From Flavobacterium antarcticum DSM 19726 (lineage in GTDB: Bacteria; Bacteroidota; Bacteroidia; Flavobacteriales; Flavobacteriaceae), in the NCBI RefSeq assembly GCF_000419685.1, contig NZ_ATTM01000004.1:62001-126000 (forward strand): a DNA stretch of 64,000 bases. The letters run 5' to 3'. How positions within the stretch are numbered: position 1 is the first letter of the stretch; the number at the start of each line of letters is the position of its first letter. The translations under genes were made by a program, and so were the position numbers. This document shows, piece after piece, positions 17,474 to 25,600 of the stretch. Below the pieces are notes generated by a model. It was given only the letters and a program-made list of their open reading frames with translations, had not been told where the DNA came from and made no database searches.

Positions 17474-17656
17474 TTAAACGCGTCCTTTCAATGCATTAAA
17501 CACCCAAGCAATCGCAAAAAACCCGATACCAACGGCTGCAAATCCCCATCCAGAAACGTCGCTGTAACGGAAAGCTCCCAAACCTATTAATAGTAAGCCC
17601 ATTAATACCATTATAAAAGTAGCCCATCCTAAAATGGTGTTTTTATTCATTCCCAT
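17474..17656 (-). CDS. Small membrane protein, CAL67264-like family
   Basis: 60 aa with the start placed at 17656 (MGMNKNTILGWATFIMVLMG). A longer reading from 17692 is possible, but a near-consensus -7 box (GATATTTG, minus strand, 17674-17681) lies between the two starts, so the upstream ATG would not be transcribed. Two hydrophobic helices (about 8-27 and 37-54) flank a loop with FRYSDVSGWGFAAVGIG, and the chain ends in FNALKGRV. It looks like the flavobacterial CAL67264 family of unknown function. It stands alone between ettA and holA. Confidence 0.75.
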   Translation of the reverse strand: MGMNKNTILGWATFIMVLMGLLLIGLGAFRYSDVSGWGFAAVGIGFFAIAWVFNALKGRV

Positions 17657-17776
17657 AGCAATCAATTTTTCGACAAATATCGTGAAATTCACAAAAAAAT
17701 AAAGGAATTAATTGTCTTTTTAAGTAAATCATATTTTTTTACAGTAAGATTTCAAATGAATAATTTTTAAACTAAA

Positions 17777-17812
17777 AAAAGCACACTGAAATTACGTTCA
17801 ATATGCTCTTTT
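17777..17812 (-). terminator. Intrinsic terminator of holA
   Basis: On the minus strand, AGCATATTGAA pairs with TTCAGTGTGCT when G-U pairs are counted, followed by a U-run. The pairing is complete only in minus-strand RNA, which fits holA, ending about 80 bp upstream. Confidence 0.6.
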
Positions 17813-17893
17813 GACTTCTGTTAGTAACTAACCAAACTATGGTATAAAGTTAATTGAAAAACAAATTCGAAAACTACCTACAAGTAGTGATTT

Positions 17894-18910
17894 TTAATTA
17901 AAAACAGAGAACAACAATGTTTTGTATAATTCTTTGTCATTTAAAGTGGCACCAACACCTTTACTTTTTACATCAATATCGCGCAAAGCCGCTACAATTT
18001 GGCTTACTTTTCTCATGGGATAATTCTTTGCAGCCATTTCATAATCACCCACAAAATACGGACTTATCTTGAGTACACTTGCTGTATTTTTTGGAGATTT
18101 ATCTTTTAATCCATGGTATTGCAAAAGTTTAGAAAAGAAACTGAATAAAATTCCCGTTACGGCAATTACGTTGTGATCTTTTGGGTTGTCATGAAAATAA
18201 TAAGCTATCGAATAGGATTTTAGGACATTTTTTTGTCCAATTGCTTTTTGAAATTCAAAAATATTAAAATCCTTACTGAAGCCAATGTTTTTTTCAATCA
18301 CTTCTGGTGTAATAGTTGATCCTGCAGGTAAAACAATCGCTAGTTTGTCAATTTCATTTGAAATTTTACTCAAATCGTTCCCTAGAAAATCAATGAGCAT
18401 TGCTGATGCTTTGGGCTCAATATCTAATTTTTTACCCGATAAAACCCGTTTCAACCATTGAGGCAATGCGGTATCATATAATTTTTTACTTTCAAACAAA
18501 AGCGCCGTTTTTTCAATGGTTTTCACCATTTTCTTTCGTTTGTCGAGTGTTTTGTATTTATAACAAACTACTAAAATCGTCGTAGGGGTCGGATTGTCAA
18601 CATATGCTTCTAATTTATCAATTGTACGCGACAAATCCTGAGCTTCTTTAACAATAACAACTTGGTAATCCGACATCATAGGATATCGTTTACACGTCGA
18701 AATAATATCTTCCACTTCCACATCGCGACCGTACAACACCGTTTGATTAAAACCTTTTTCTTCTTCGGTCAATACATTTTGTTCAATATAATCAGACAAT
18801 TTATCAATGTAATACGGTTCATCACCCATCAAAAAATAAATAGGTTTGATCCGTTTCTCGTTTATGTCTTTGACAATTCTTATAATTTCATCCATTGGAA
18901 CGTCTTTCAT
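17894..18910 (-). CDS. holA: DNA polymerase III subunit delta
   Basis: Clamp-loader delta subunit, which opens the beta clamp; 338 aa, usual size. The N-terminal AAA+-like domain has IKPIYFLMGDEPYYIDKLSDYIE, the family hallmark, but no functional Walker A, as expected. The middle carries VVIVKEAQDL and LVVCYKYKTLDKRKKMVKTIE, and the collar domain SYSIAYYFHDNPKDHNVIAVTGILFSFFSKLL in overlapping parts. An in-frame Met at residue 6 (MDEIIRIV) is an alternative start. Divergent from the HsdR-N-domain gene, 73 bp apart; I recall this pairing as common in Bacteroidota. Confidence 0.93.
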   Translation of the reverse strand: MKDVPMDEIIRIVKDINEKRIKPIYFLMGDEPYYIDKLSDYIEQNVLTEEEKGFNQTVLYGRDVEVEDIISTCKRYPMMSDYQVVIVKEAQDLSRTIDKLEAYVDNPTPTTILVVCYKYKTLDKRKKMVKTIEKTALLFESKKLYDTALPQWLKRVLSGKKLDIEPKASAMLIDFLGNDLSKISNEIDKLAIVLPAGSTITPEVIEKNIGFSKDFNIFEFQKAIGQKNVLKSYSIAYYFHDNPKDHNVIAVTGILFSFFSKLLQYHGLKDKSPKNTASVLKISPYFVGDYEMAAKNYPMRKVSQIVAALRDIDVKSKGVGATLNDKELYKTLLFSVFN

Positions 18911-18950
18911 TTTCTAGAAATAGAAAGTGAATTTTGCATCCATTTAAAAT

Positions 18951-18979
18951 TTGAATCTGTAAACAAATCCCTATTTTTG
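18951..18979 (+). promoter_or_regulatory. Promoter placing the transcript start at the next gene's ATG
   Basis: TTG at 18951-18953, 18 bp, then an exact TAnnTTTG box (TATTTTTG, 18972-18979). Transcription should begin about 4-6 nt after the box, i.e. at 18983-18985, while the ATG of the HsdR-N-domain gene is at 18984. This suggests a leaderless message. Confidence 0.65.
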
Positions 18980-18983
18980 CTGA

Positions 18984-19439
18984 ATGCAACCACTTCTATT
19001 TCCGCCGTATAAATTTCGTTTCAAAAATAGGGAAAATAAAGTAGCCATCTTTGATGAAATAAGGAAAAAATTTATAATCCTTACTCCTGAAGAATGGGTG
19101 AGGCAACATGTAGTGCATCATTTAATTTACGACAAAGCCTATCCAAAATCTTGGATCAATGTGGAGAAATTAATCAAATTAAATGACTTAACTAAACGAT
19201 ACGATGTGGTCGTATTCAATCCCGACGGTTCGATTTTCTTGCTTGTGGAATGCAAAGCACCTGAAATTAAAATCAGTCAGCAGACGTTTGACCAAATCGC
19301 ACGTTATAATTTGGCGTTAAAAGCAGACTATTTAATGGTAACTAACGGATTGGAACATTACTTTTGCCAAATGGATTATGCGAATGAAAAGTATCATTTT
19401 TTACAAGATTTGCCGTCCCTTATAAATCATAAAATTTAG
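18984..19439 (+). CDS. Stand-alone HsdR N-terminal-domain (PD-(D/E)XK) protein
   Basis: 151 aa, made only of the nuclease-fold domain found at the N-terminus of type I restriction subunit HsdR. The PD-(D/E)XK core is visible: Asp74 (KRYDVVVF), then Glu89 and Lys91 in LLVECKAPE, with a conserved Gln-rich helix (QQTFDQIARYN) after it as in the HsdR QxxxY motif. There is no helicase motor, and no HsdM or HsdS gene nearby, so it is not a restriction enzyme. Divergently paired with holA, which hints at a DNA replication or repair role (inference). The promoter position suggests translation from a leaderless mRNA. No other in-frame ATG lies close enough to serve as the start. Confidence 0.88.
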   Translation: MQPLLFPPYKFRFKNRENKVAIFDEIRKKFIILTPEEWVRQHVVHHLIYDKAYPKSWINVEKLIKLNDLTKRYDVVVFNPDGSIFLLVECKAPEIKISQQTFDQIARYNLALKADYLMVTNGLEHYFCQMDYANEKYHFLQDLPSLINHKI

Positions 19440-19453
19440 ATTCGACCTTATCA

Positions 19454-20446
19454 ATGAAAGTAGCCGTCGTCATTTTAAACTGGAATGGAGCTGAATTGTT
19501 ACAGCAATTTATGCCTACAATAATTGCTTATTCTAGAGAAGCAATTATTTATGTTGCTGATAACGCTTCGACAGATGATTCCATTCAAGTCCTGCAAACT
19601 GAATTTCCTGAAATACAAATCATTCAAAATACTGCTAATTTTGGCTTTGCCAAAGGATATAATGAAGCGTTGAAGAATTTAGATGCGGATGTTTATGCTT
19701 TAGTAAACTCGGATATTGAAGTCACTCCAAATTGGTTGCAACCCATTATTGAAACTTTTAAAAATGAAAAAGAAACGGCTATCATTCAGCCGAAAATCTT
19801 AGATTTTAAAAATAAAAGTAAGTTTGAATACGCTGGTGCCGCAGGAGGATTTATTGATTCTTTTGGCTATCCATTTTGTCGAGGTCGCATTTTTGATACC
19901 GTTGAAGAAGATTTTGGCCAGTATAACGATGCGGTAGAAATTTTTTGGGCTTCTGGCGCTTGTTTTTTTATTCGTAGTGAAGTATTCCACCGTTTAAATG
20001 GTTTTGACGATTCGTTCTTTGCCCATCAGGAGGAAGTGGATTTATGTTGGCGTGCTTTTAATAATAACTATACAACTAAATTTATTCCTGATTCTGTTGT
20101 TTACCATGTTGGCGGTGCTACTTTACAACACGGAAATCCGCGGAAGACTTTTCTGAATTTTAGAAATTCCTTATTGATGTTGACCAAAAATCTTCCGAAA
20201 AACATTCTATTTACAACATTGATTATGCGAATGTTACTGGATGGAATAGCTGGATTCCAATTTATTTTTCAAGGAAAATTCAAACATTTCGGAGCAATTT
20301 TAAATGCGCATTATTCATTTTATCTTAATTTTCGATCAAGCTATAAAAAAAGAGATGTGGTTCAACGTAAAAATTACTACAAAACAAAATCGGTCGTATA
20401 CCGTTATTTTATTAGAAACGGCAAGGTATTTGGAGACATACTTTAA
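19454..20446 (+). CDS. Family 2 glycosyltransferase
   Basis: 330 aa, GT2 inverting glycosyltransferase that moves a sugar from a nucleotide donor to a growing glycan. The GT-A fold starts at once with VAVVILNWNGAELL, then VADNASTDDS (donor binding), FGFAKGYNEAL, and the metal-binding region VNSDIEVTPNW (residues 84-94). The acceptor part has FFAHQEEVDLCWRAF with the ED-x-D-like catalytic motif typical of rhamnosyltransferase-type GT2 enzymes. A C-terminal hydrophobic stretch (NILFTTLIMRMLLDGIAGFQ) may dip into the membrane. It begins 14 bp after the HsdR-N-domain gene, probably one transcript; donor and acceptor unknown. Confidence 0.93.
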   Translation: MKVAVVILNWNGAELLQQFMPTIIAYSREAIIYVADNASTDDSIQVLQTEFPEIQIIQNTANFGFAKGYNEALKNLDADVYALVNSDIEVTPNWLQPIIETFKNEKETAIIQPKILDFKNKSKFEYAGAAGGFIDSFGYPFCRGRIFDTVEEDFGQYNDAVEIFWASGACFFIRSEVFHRLNGFDDSFFAHQEEVDLCWRAFNNNYTTKFIPDSVVYHVGGATLQHGNPRKTFLNFRNSLLMLTKNLPKNILFTTLIMRMLLDGIAGFQFIFQGKFKHFGAILNAHYSFYLNFRSSYKKRDVVQRKNYYKTKSVVYRYFIRNGKVFGDIL

Positions 20447-20466
20447 CAATAGTTTAGGTAATTCCG

Positions 20467-20498
20467 TTGAAAACTATCTTTTATTAACCTTAAATTTG
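20467..20498 (+). promoter_or_regulatory. Promoter of the OmpA-like lipoprotein gene
   Basis: TTG at 20467-20469, 21 bp, then TAAATTTG (20491-20498), an exact TAnnTTTG box. Transcription would start near 20503, about 20 nt before the ATG at 20525. Confidence 0.65.
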
Positions 20499-20524
20499 TG
20501 TAGAAACTAAAAAAGAAAACATTT

Positions 20525-21361
20525 ATGAAAAAAGTATTTTTAGCCTTATCATTAGTAGCGTTCCTAGCTACTTCATGCGGTACCAAAAAGAAAATTACGG
20601 AGTTGGAAAACCGAAACAAAGAGATTCAGGATCTTTTAAATACGGCTACAGTTAAACTGAATACTTGTTTGACTGAAAAAGACGGAATTGCCAGTCAATT
20701 GGATTTCTTGAAAAAGAACAACTCTGATTTGATTAACAATATGGGTAACTTGACTACTTTGTCAACAAAAGGAGCTGAAAACATTGAGAAAGCGTTAGAA
20801 AGCATGAAAGAGAAAGATTTAAAAATCACTCGTATGCAAGATGCTTTAACTAAAAAAGACAGCGTTACTTTAGCATTAGTTTCTAGTTTGAAACGTACGG
20901 TTGGAATTTCTGATCCAGATATTGAAATTAACGTTGAAAAAGGCGTTGTATTTATTTCTATCGCTGATAAATTATTGTTTAAAAGCGGAAGTTATGTAGT
21001 AAGCGATCGTGCTAAAGAAATTTTAGGAAAAGTTGCGAAAGTAGTAAACGACAAACCTGAGTTTGAGTGTATGGTAGAAGGTCATACTGATAACGTGCCT
21101 TTCATTAGCAATGGTACTTTATTAGACAACTGGGATTTAAGTGTAAAACGTGCGACTTCAATCGTTAGAGTATTAGCGAAAGATTTTGGTGTAAGCCCAA
21201 AACGTTTGATTGCTGCAGGACGTGGAGAATATGTTCCGTTAGTAGAAAATACTTCTGCTGAAAACAGAATGACAAATAGAAGAACACGTATTGTTGTTCT
21301 TCCTAAAATCGATCAATTTTACGATATGATCGAAAAAGAAATGAAGAAATTGACTAAATAA
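20525..21361 (+). CDS. OmpA family lipoprotein
   Basis: 278 aa outer-membrane lipoprotein that anchors the envelope to peptidoglycan. The signal peptide ends in LATSC with Cys19 as lipidation site. Residues 25-125 are a coiled coil rich in Lys/Glu/Leu (ITELENRNKEIQDLLN). The OmpA C-terminal domain (about 150-270) has the diaminopimelate-binding motif VEGHTDNVP, LSVKRATSIVRVL, and RRTRIVVLPKI. No beta-barrel precedes it, so the link to the outer membrane is through the lipid alone, as in Pal. It has its own promoter and terminator. Confidence 0.94.
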   Translation: MKKVFLALSLVAFLATSCGTKKKITELENRNKEIQDLLNTATVKLNTCLTEKDGIASQLDFLKKNNSDLINNMGNLTTLSTKGAENIEKALESMKEKDLKITRMQDALTKKDSVTLALVSSLKRTVGISDPDIEINVEKGVVFISIADKLLFKSGSYVVSDRAKEILGKVAKVVNDKPEFECMVEGHTDNVPFISNGTLLDNWDLSVKRATSIVRVLAKDFGVSPKRLIAAGRGEYVPLVENTSAENRMTNRRTRIVVLPKIDQFYDMIEKEMKKLTK

Positions 21362-21383
21362 TTAATAGTCAAAAATCATAATC

Positions 21384-21418
21384 AAAGGTTTGGAGCATTG
21401 CTTCAAACCTTTTTTTTT
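21384..21418 (+). terminator. Intrinsic terminator after the OmpA-like gene
   Basis: Stem AAAGGTTTG/CAAACCTTT with an inner GAGC/GCTT pairing and a run of Ts, 23 bp after the stop codon. Confidence 0.85.
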
Positions 21419-21546
21419 ACCAAAAACCTAAATTTTTAGAAATTATATTCGGTGGCCAACAGTTAGTTTCATCAATTTTTGTCAAAAGCATTTCTAGATT
21501 AAGGTATTTTCAGTAAATTCGCAACTCAAATTTAATACACATTAAA

Positions 21547-22725
21547 ATGAATAAGAAAGTAGTTATAGTATCAGCTGTTCGTACGCCAATTGGAAGTTTT
21601 ATGGGAGCCTTATCAACGGTTACCGCTCCACAATTAGGTGCTGCAGCGATTAAAGGTGCTTTAGAAAAAATAAATTTAGACCCTTCAAAAGTGGATGAAG
21701 TAATTATGGGTAACGTAGTTCAAGCAGGCGTTGGTCAAGCTCCGGCAAGACAAGCGGCTCTTTTAGCTGGTTTATCTAATGAAGTTGCTGCAACTACTGT
21801 GAATAAAGTATGTGCTTCAGGAATGAAAGCGGTAATGCAAGGTGCTCAAGCAATTATGGCAGGTGACGCTGAAATTGTTGTTGCTGGAGGAATGGAAAAC
21901 ATGAGTTTGATTCCACATTACGTACACATGCGAAACGGAAATAAATTTGGTCCATCTACTATGGTGGACGGAATGCAAAAAGACGGACTTACAGATGCTT
22001 ACGACAATAATGCAATGGGAGTTTGTGCTGATTTATGTGCAAAGGAATATGAGTTTTCAAGAGAAGATCAAGATAAATTTGCCATTCAATCTTACGAACG
22101 TTCTGCAAAAGCATGGAGCGAAGGTAAATTTGCTAATGAAGTTGTTCCTGTAGCAGTTCCTCAAAGAAGAGGTGACGCAATTATCGTGGACAAAGATGAA
22201 GAATATACTAATGTGAAATTAGATAGAATTCCAACTTTAAACGCTGTTTTTACAAAAGAAGGAACCGTAACTGCTGCAAATGCTTCTACAATTAATGACG
22301 GTGCTGCGGCATTGGTTTTAATGAGTGAAGACAAAGCAAAAGAATTAGGCATCAAGCCACTTGCTTATATTAAAAGCTATGCAGATGCTGCTCAAGAGCC
22401 AAAATGGTTTACAACTTCTCCTGCAAAAGCATTACCAAAAGCATTGGATAAAGTAGGAATGAAAATCAGCGATGTTGATTATTTCGAATTTAACGAAGCT
22501 TTTGCTGTTGTTGGATTAGCTAATGCAAAAATTTTAGGATTAGAAAATGATAAAGTAAACGTTAACGGTGGTGCAGTTTCTTTGGGTCATCCTCTTGGTT
22601 GTTCAGGTGCAAGAATCATTGTAACTTTACTAAATGTATTAGAGCAAAACAATGCTAAAACTGGTGCTGCTGCAATTTGCAACGGTGGTGGTGGCGCTTC
22701 GGCAATTGTTATTGAAAGAATCTAA
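21547..22725 (+). CDS. Acetyl-CoA C-acyltransferase (thiolase)
   Basis: 392 aa thiolase that condenses or cleaves acyl-CoA (acetoacetyl-CoA formation, or the last step of beta-oxidation). The nucleophilic Cys89 sits in NKVCASGMKAV, His348 in GHPLGCSGAR, and the second Cys378 in CNGGGGASA; the GGMENMS motif is also present. Length and the short substrate loop favour a biosynthetic acetoacetyl-CoA thiolase (AtoB/PhaA type) over FadA, but family context would be needed to decide. No beta-oxidation genes are adjacent. Confidence 0.94.
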   Translation: MNKKVVIVSAVRTPIGSFMGALSTVTAPQLGAAAIKGALEKINLDPSKVDEVIMGNVVQAGVGQAPARQAALLAGLSNEVAATTVNKVCASGMKAVMQGAQAIMAGDAEIVVAGGMENMSLIPHYVHMRNGNKFGPSTMVDGMQKDGLTDAYDNNAMGVCADLCAKEYEFSREDQDKFAIQSYERSAKAWSEGKFANEVVPVAVPQRRGDAIIVDKDEEYTNVKLDRIPTLNAVFTKEGTVTAANASTINDGAAALVLMSEDKAKELGIKPLAYIKSYADAAQEPKWFTTSPAKALPKALDKVGMKISDVDYFEFNEAFAVVGLANAKILGLENDKVNVNGGAVSLGHPLGCSGARIIVTLLNVLEQNNAKTGAAAICNGGGGASAIVIERI

Positions 22726-22818
22726 TAAAATAATATTCTGTAAATGGTGAATTTTAGATAAAATGAATTAATTTCAATTTTTATTTAAAATTCATCATTT
22801 ATTTTTAAATCCAACTGC

Positions 22819-23580
22819 ATGTTCGGAATTTGTGAACTCGCCAATATACCGTTACGTTTTGAACCAAATGATCGAAGTGAAATTGTTTCACAGGTGCTCT
22901 TTGGTGAATTTTTTGAAATAACGGAAACTACTAAAAATTGGCTCCGAATCAAATTGCACGACGATGGATATGAAGGTTGGATCGATAGCAAACAAAGCCG
23001 GCCTATTTCAGAAATAGATTTTAAAAAATTAAACAAAACCGCTGTCGTTTTAAACGGTGATTTGGTCGAGTATATTTCAACGAAAGAAAATATTTTGATT
23101 CCAATTCCGTTAGGTTCTTCGGTCTCATTTTTACAATTTCCAGAAATTAACACAGCAAATTACTTGTTTGAAGGATTAGAATCAAAAGGAATTCAACCAA
23201 AGGAAAAGCTTATTGAGACGGCATTTCTTTATTTAAATGCACCTTATCTTTGGGGTGGAAAAACACCTTTCGGTATCGACTGTTCGGGTTTTACACAAAT
23301 GGTCTATAAATTAAACGGTTATGCTATTTTGCGTGATGCTTCTCAGCAAGCTACTCAAGGCGAAGCTTTAAGTTTTATCGAAGAAAGTGAACCGGGTGAT
23401 TTGGCATTTTTTGACAATGAGGAAGGCAAAATTATTCACGTAGGAATTATTATGAACGACAATTACATTATTCACGCCAGTGGAAAAGTACGCATAGATC
23501 GTTTAGACCACTTGGGAATTTTCAATGCAGAAACCAATCGACATACACATAAGTTACGTGTAATCAAACGAATTATTTAG
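22819..23580 (+). CDS. NlpC/P60 (C40) peptidase with SH3 domain
   Basis: 253 aa cell-wall endopeptidase, cutting D-Glu-diaminopimelate bonds in stem peptides. The N-terminal SH3b domain (about 1-60; VLFGEFFEITETTKNWLRIK, GYEGWIDSKQ) binds peptidoglycan; the C-terminal NlpC/P60 domain (about 128-245) has Cys155 (GIDCSGFTQ), His207 (IIHVGIIM) and His219 (YIIHASG). No signal peptide is visible at this start, so it may act in the cytoplasm on recycled muropeptides or leave by another route. Its last 8 bp overlap the convergent lipoprotein gene. Confidence 0.93.
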   Translation: MFGICELANIPLRFEPNDRSEIVSQVLFGEFFEITETTKNWLRIKLHDDGYEGWIDSKQSRPISEIDFKKLNKTAVVLNGDLVEYISTKENILIPIPLGSSVSFLQFPEINTANYLFEGLESKGIQPKEKLIETAFLYLNAPYLWGGKTPFGIDCSGFTQMVYKLNGYAILRDASQQATQGEALSFIEESEPGDLAFFDNEEGKIIHVGIIMNDNYIIHASGKVRIDRLDHLGIFNAETNRHTHKLRVIKRII

Positions 23581-24049
23581 CTTCAGGACAAATTACTTCT
23601 GTTAGAACAGTCGCACTATCAAAAAATAATTTCTTTGGATCTTTAAAAATTATTTTTCGATCAACTTCTTCTACATCTCCGTACGCTTCAATCATTATTT
23701 TACCTTTCCGAAGAAAAACAATTTCTCTTTCACTCTTTTTTCCTTCCGACATAAAGGTATAATTGGCTCTTAAAGTATCGCCGACCATCTGACCTACAAT
23801 TGTTCCGTTATTTTTATCTTTTTCAAAAAACAAATAGGATAATTCTCCCTTAATTGCTTGATTTTGCTCAATATGCAAACTCAAATTTATAGTGTCATTT
23901 TTAATTATTCCCTGGTAACACACAATTTGAGACTCGTTCGACACCATTTCTTCCTGTACCGTTGGAGTGACCAAAGGTTGATTTACTTCTTTTTTACAAG
24001 ATGATAAAATAAAGACAGCGAGTAAAGGAAATAATAGTTGGTTTTTCAT
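23573..24049 (-). CDS. Hypothetical lipoprotein
   Basis: 158 aa, family not recognised. The signal peptide ends LAVFILSSC with lipidated Cys18, followed by a Lys/Glu/Pro-rich linker. The mature part is predicted beta-rich (QIVCYQGIIKNDTINLSLHI, IKGELSYLFFEKDKNNGTIV) with Asp/Lys-rich turns, like a small exported beta-sandwich or lipocalin-type domain, but I cannot name it. It is convergent with, and overlaps by 8 bp, the NlpC/P60 gene. Outer-membrane attachment is likely. Confidence 0.8.
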   Translation of the reverse strand: MKNQLLFPLLAVFILSSCKKEVNQPLVTPTVQEEMVSNESQIVCYQGIIKNDTINLSLHIEQNQAIKGELSYLFFEKDKNNGTIVGQMVGDTLRANYTFMSEGKKSEREIVFLRKGKIMIEAYGDVEEVDRKIIFKDPKKLFFDSATVLTEVICPEAK

Positions 24050-24110
24050 AGTTGTGAAGTTGTTTTGAAATAAATTTCAGTTATAAATATACAGAAAAAG
24101 GAATTAAAAA

Positions 24111-24144
24111 AAGCAAAACATTCTCCGTTGAGAATATTTTGCTT
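24111..24144 (-). terminator. Intrinsic terminator of the alpha-oxoamine synthase gene
   Basis: Long stem with one mismatch, AAGCAAAACATTCTC against GAGAATATTTTGCTT, a 4-nt loop and an A-run on the left side, 24 bp past the stop. Confidence 0.8.
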
Positions 24145-24167
24145 CAAACTTAATTTTTATAAAAATT

Positions 24168-25433
24168 TTAAACAACGTCCAAATCAACCTTAGTTTGGTC
24201 TGCAATTGCTTTATAAGTTCCATTTTCTAATTTTTCTCGAATTGCTTCGAAAGCTGATAATGTTTGATCGATATCAGCAAATGTATGTGATGAAGTAGGA
24301 ATTACACGTAATAAAATCATTCCTTTTGGAATAACTGGATAGATAACAATAGACAAGAAAATTCCGTAGTTTTCTCTCAGGTCATTTACCATTACCATTG
24401 CTTCAGGCACACTTCCTTCTAGGTAAACAGGTGTAACACAAGTATTTGTATCACCAATATTAAAGCCTTTTGTTCTTAATCCGTTTTGTAATTTATTTAC
24501 ATTTTCCCAAAGTTTATCTTTTAATTCCGGGTGATTACGCAACAATTCTAATCGCTTTAAAGAACCTATTGTTTGAATCATCGGCAATGCTTTCGCAAAC
24601 ATTTGAGAACGCAAGTTGTACTTTAGATAATCGATAACTTCTTGATCTGCAGCAACAAATGCTCCAATATTCGCCATTGATTTGGCAAAAGTAGAAAAGT
24701 ATACATCAATTCCATCTTGAACGCCTTGTTCCTCACCTGCTCCAGCTCCTGTTTTTCCAAGCGTACCAAAGCCGTGTGCATCATCAACTAATAATCGGAA
24801 ATTGTATTTCTTTTTCATTTCTACAATTTCTTTCAACTTACCTTGTTGACCTCGCATTCCAAAAACACCTTCCGTGATGAATAAAATTCCTCCACCCGTT
24901 TCTTCCGCCATTTTGGTAGCACGTTGCAGGTTTTTCTCCATACTTTCCAAATCATTATGCTTGTAGGTATATCGTTTCCCGCTGTGCAAACGAACGCCAT
25001 CAATAATGCAGGCGTGACCGTCCACATCGTAGACAATAATATCGTTTCTTGTTACCAAAGCATCAATGATCGAAACCATTCCTTGATAACCGAAGTTCAA
25101 TAAATAAGCAGCTTCCTTCATTACAAAAGTGGCCAATTCGCTTTCTAATTGTTCGTGGTATTTCGTATGACCAGACATCATTCGAGCACCCATAGGAGCT
25201 GCTGCACCATATTTAGCTGCTGCATCAGTATCTGCTTTTCGTACTTCTGGGTGATTTGCTAGACCTAAGTAGTCGTTCAAACTCCAGTTTAAAACTTCTT
25301 TACCTTGAAATTGCATTCTTGGACCTAAATCTCCTTCTAACTTTGGAAATACAAAATAACCTTCCGCTTGTGAAGCCCATTTCCCTAAAGGACCTTTATT
25401 GTTTTGAATTCTTTCGAATAAATCTTTTACCAT
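24168..25433 (-). CDS. Alpha-oxoamine synthase (serine palmitoyl-/cysteate acyltransferase type)
   Basis: 421 aa PLP enzyme that condenses an amino acid with an acyl thioester. PLP-binding residues: Lys251 (STFAKSMAN), Asp217/His220 (LLVDDAHGFG), His140 (DVDGHACIID). Alternatives in the family are serine palmitoyltransferase, cysteate acyltransferase (sulfonolipid pathway), KBL and BioF; the absence of biotin or threonine genes and the flavobacterial host favour the sphingolipid or sulfonolipid role. The start is set at the ATG at 25433: the longer reading uses a GTG at 25460 that sits against an exact -7 box (TACTTTTG, minus strand, 25460-25467). Confidence 0.85.
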   Translation of the reverse strand: MVKDLFERIQNNKGPLGKWASQAEGYFVFPKLEGDLGPRMQFQGKEVLNWSLNDYLGLANHPEVRKADTDAAAKYGAAAPMGARMMSGHTKYHEQLESELATFVMKEAAYLLNFGYQGMVSIIDALVTRNDIIVYDVDGHACIIDGVRLHSGKRYTYKHNDLESMEKNLQRATKMAEETGGGILFITEGVFGMRGQQGKLKEIVEMKKKYNFRLLVDDAHGFGTLGKTGAGAGEEQGVQDGIDVYFSTFAKSMANIGAFVAADQEVIDYLKYNLRSQMFAKALPMIQTIGSLKRLELLRNHPELKDKLWENVNKLQNGLRTKGFNIGDTNTCVTPVYLEGSVPEAMVMVNDLRENYGIFLSIVIYPVIPKGMILLRVIPTSSHTFADIDQTLSAFEAIREKLENGTYKAIADQTKVDLDVV

Positions 25434-25600
25434 GAGTTTTATTGTGTTAAAAAACGCCACAAAAGTACGAATTTTAAAATTATTACGAGTAATGGCAAGG
25501 CTTTATTTTATGTAAGTTTCAAAATAAACGGTTATTTGTTGGTAAATTTGCAGAAACTATAAATAGATTGTTTTACCTTTAATGTTCAAAAATTAAAATA

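Noticed and set aside
18984..19439. Restriction-modification system suggested by the HsdR-N domain
   Set aside because: There is no helicase motor, HsdM or HsdS gene nearby; the gene stands with holA and a glycosyltransferase.
22785..23153. Minus-strand frame opposite the NlpC/P60 peptidase gene
   Set aside because: Antisense to a clear CDS with SH3 and catalytic motifs; composition is that of a reverse-frame shadow.
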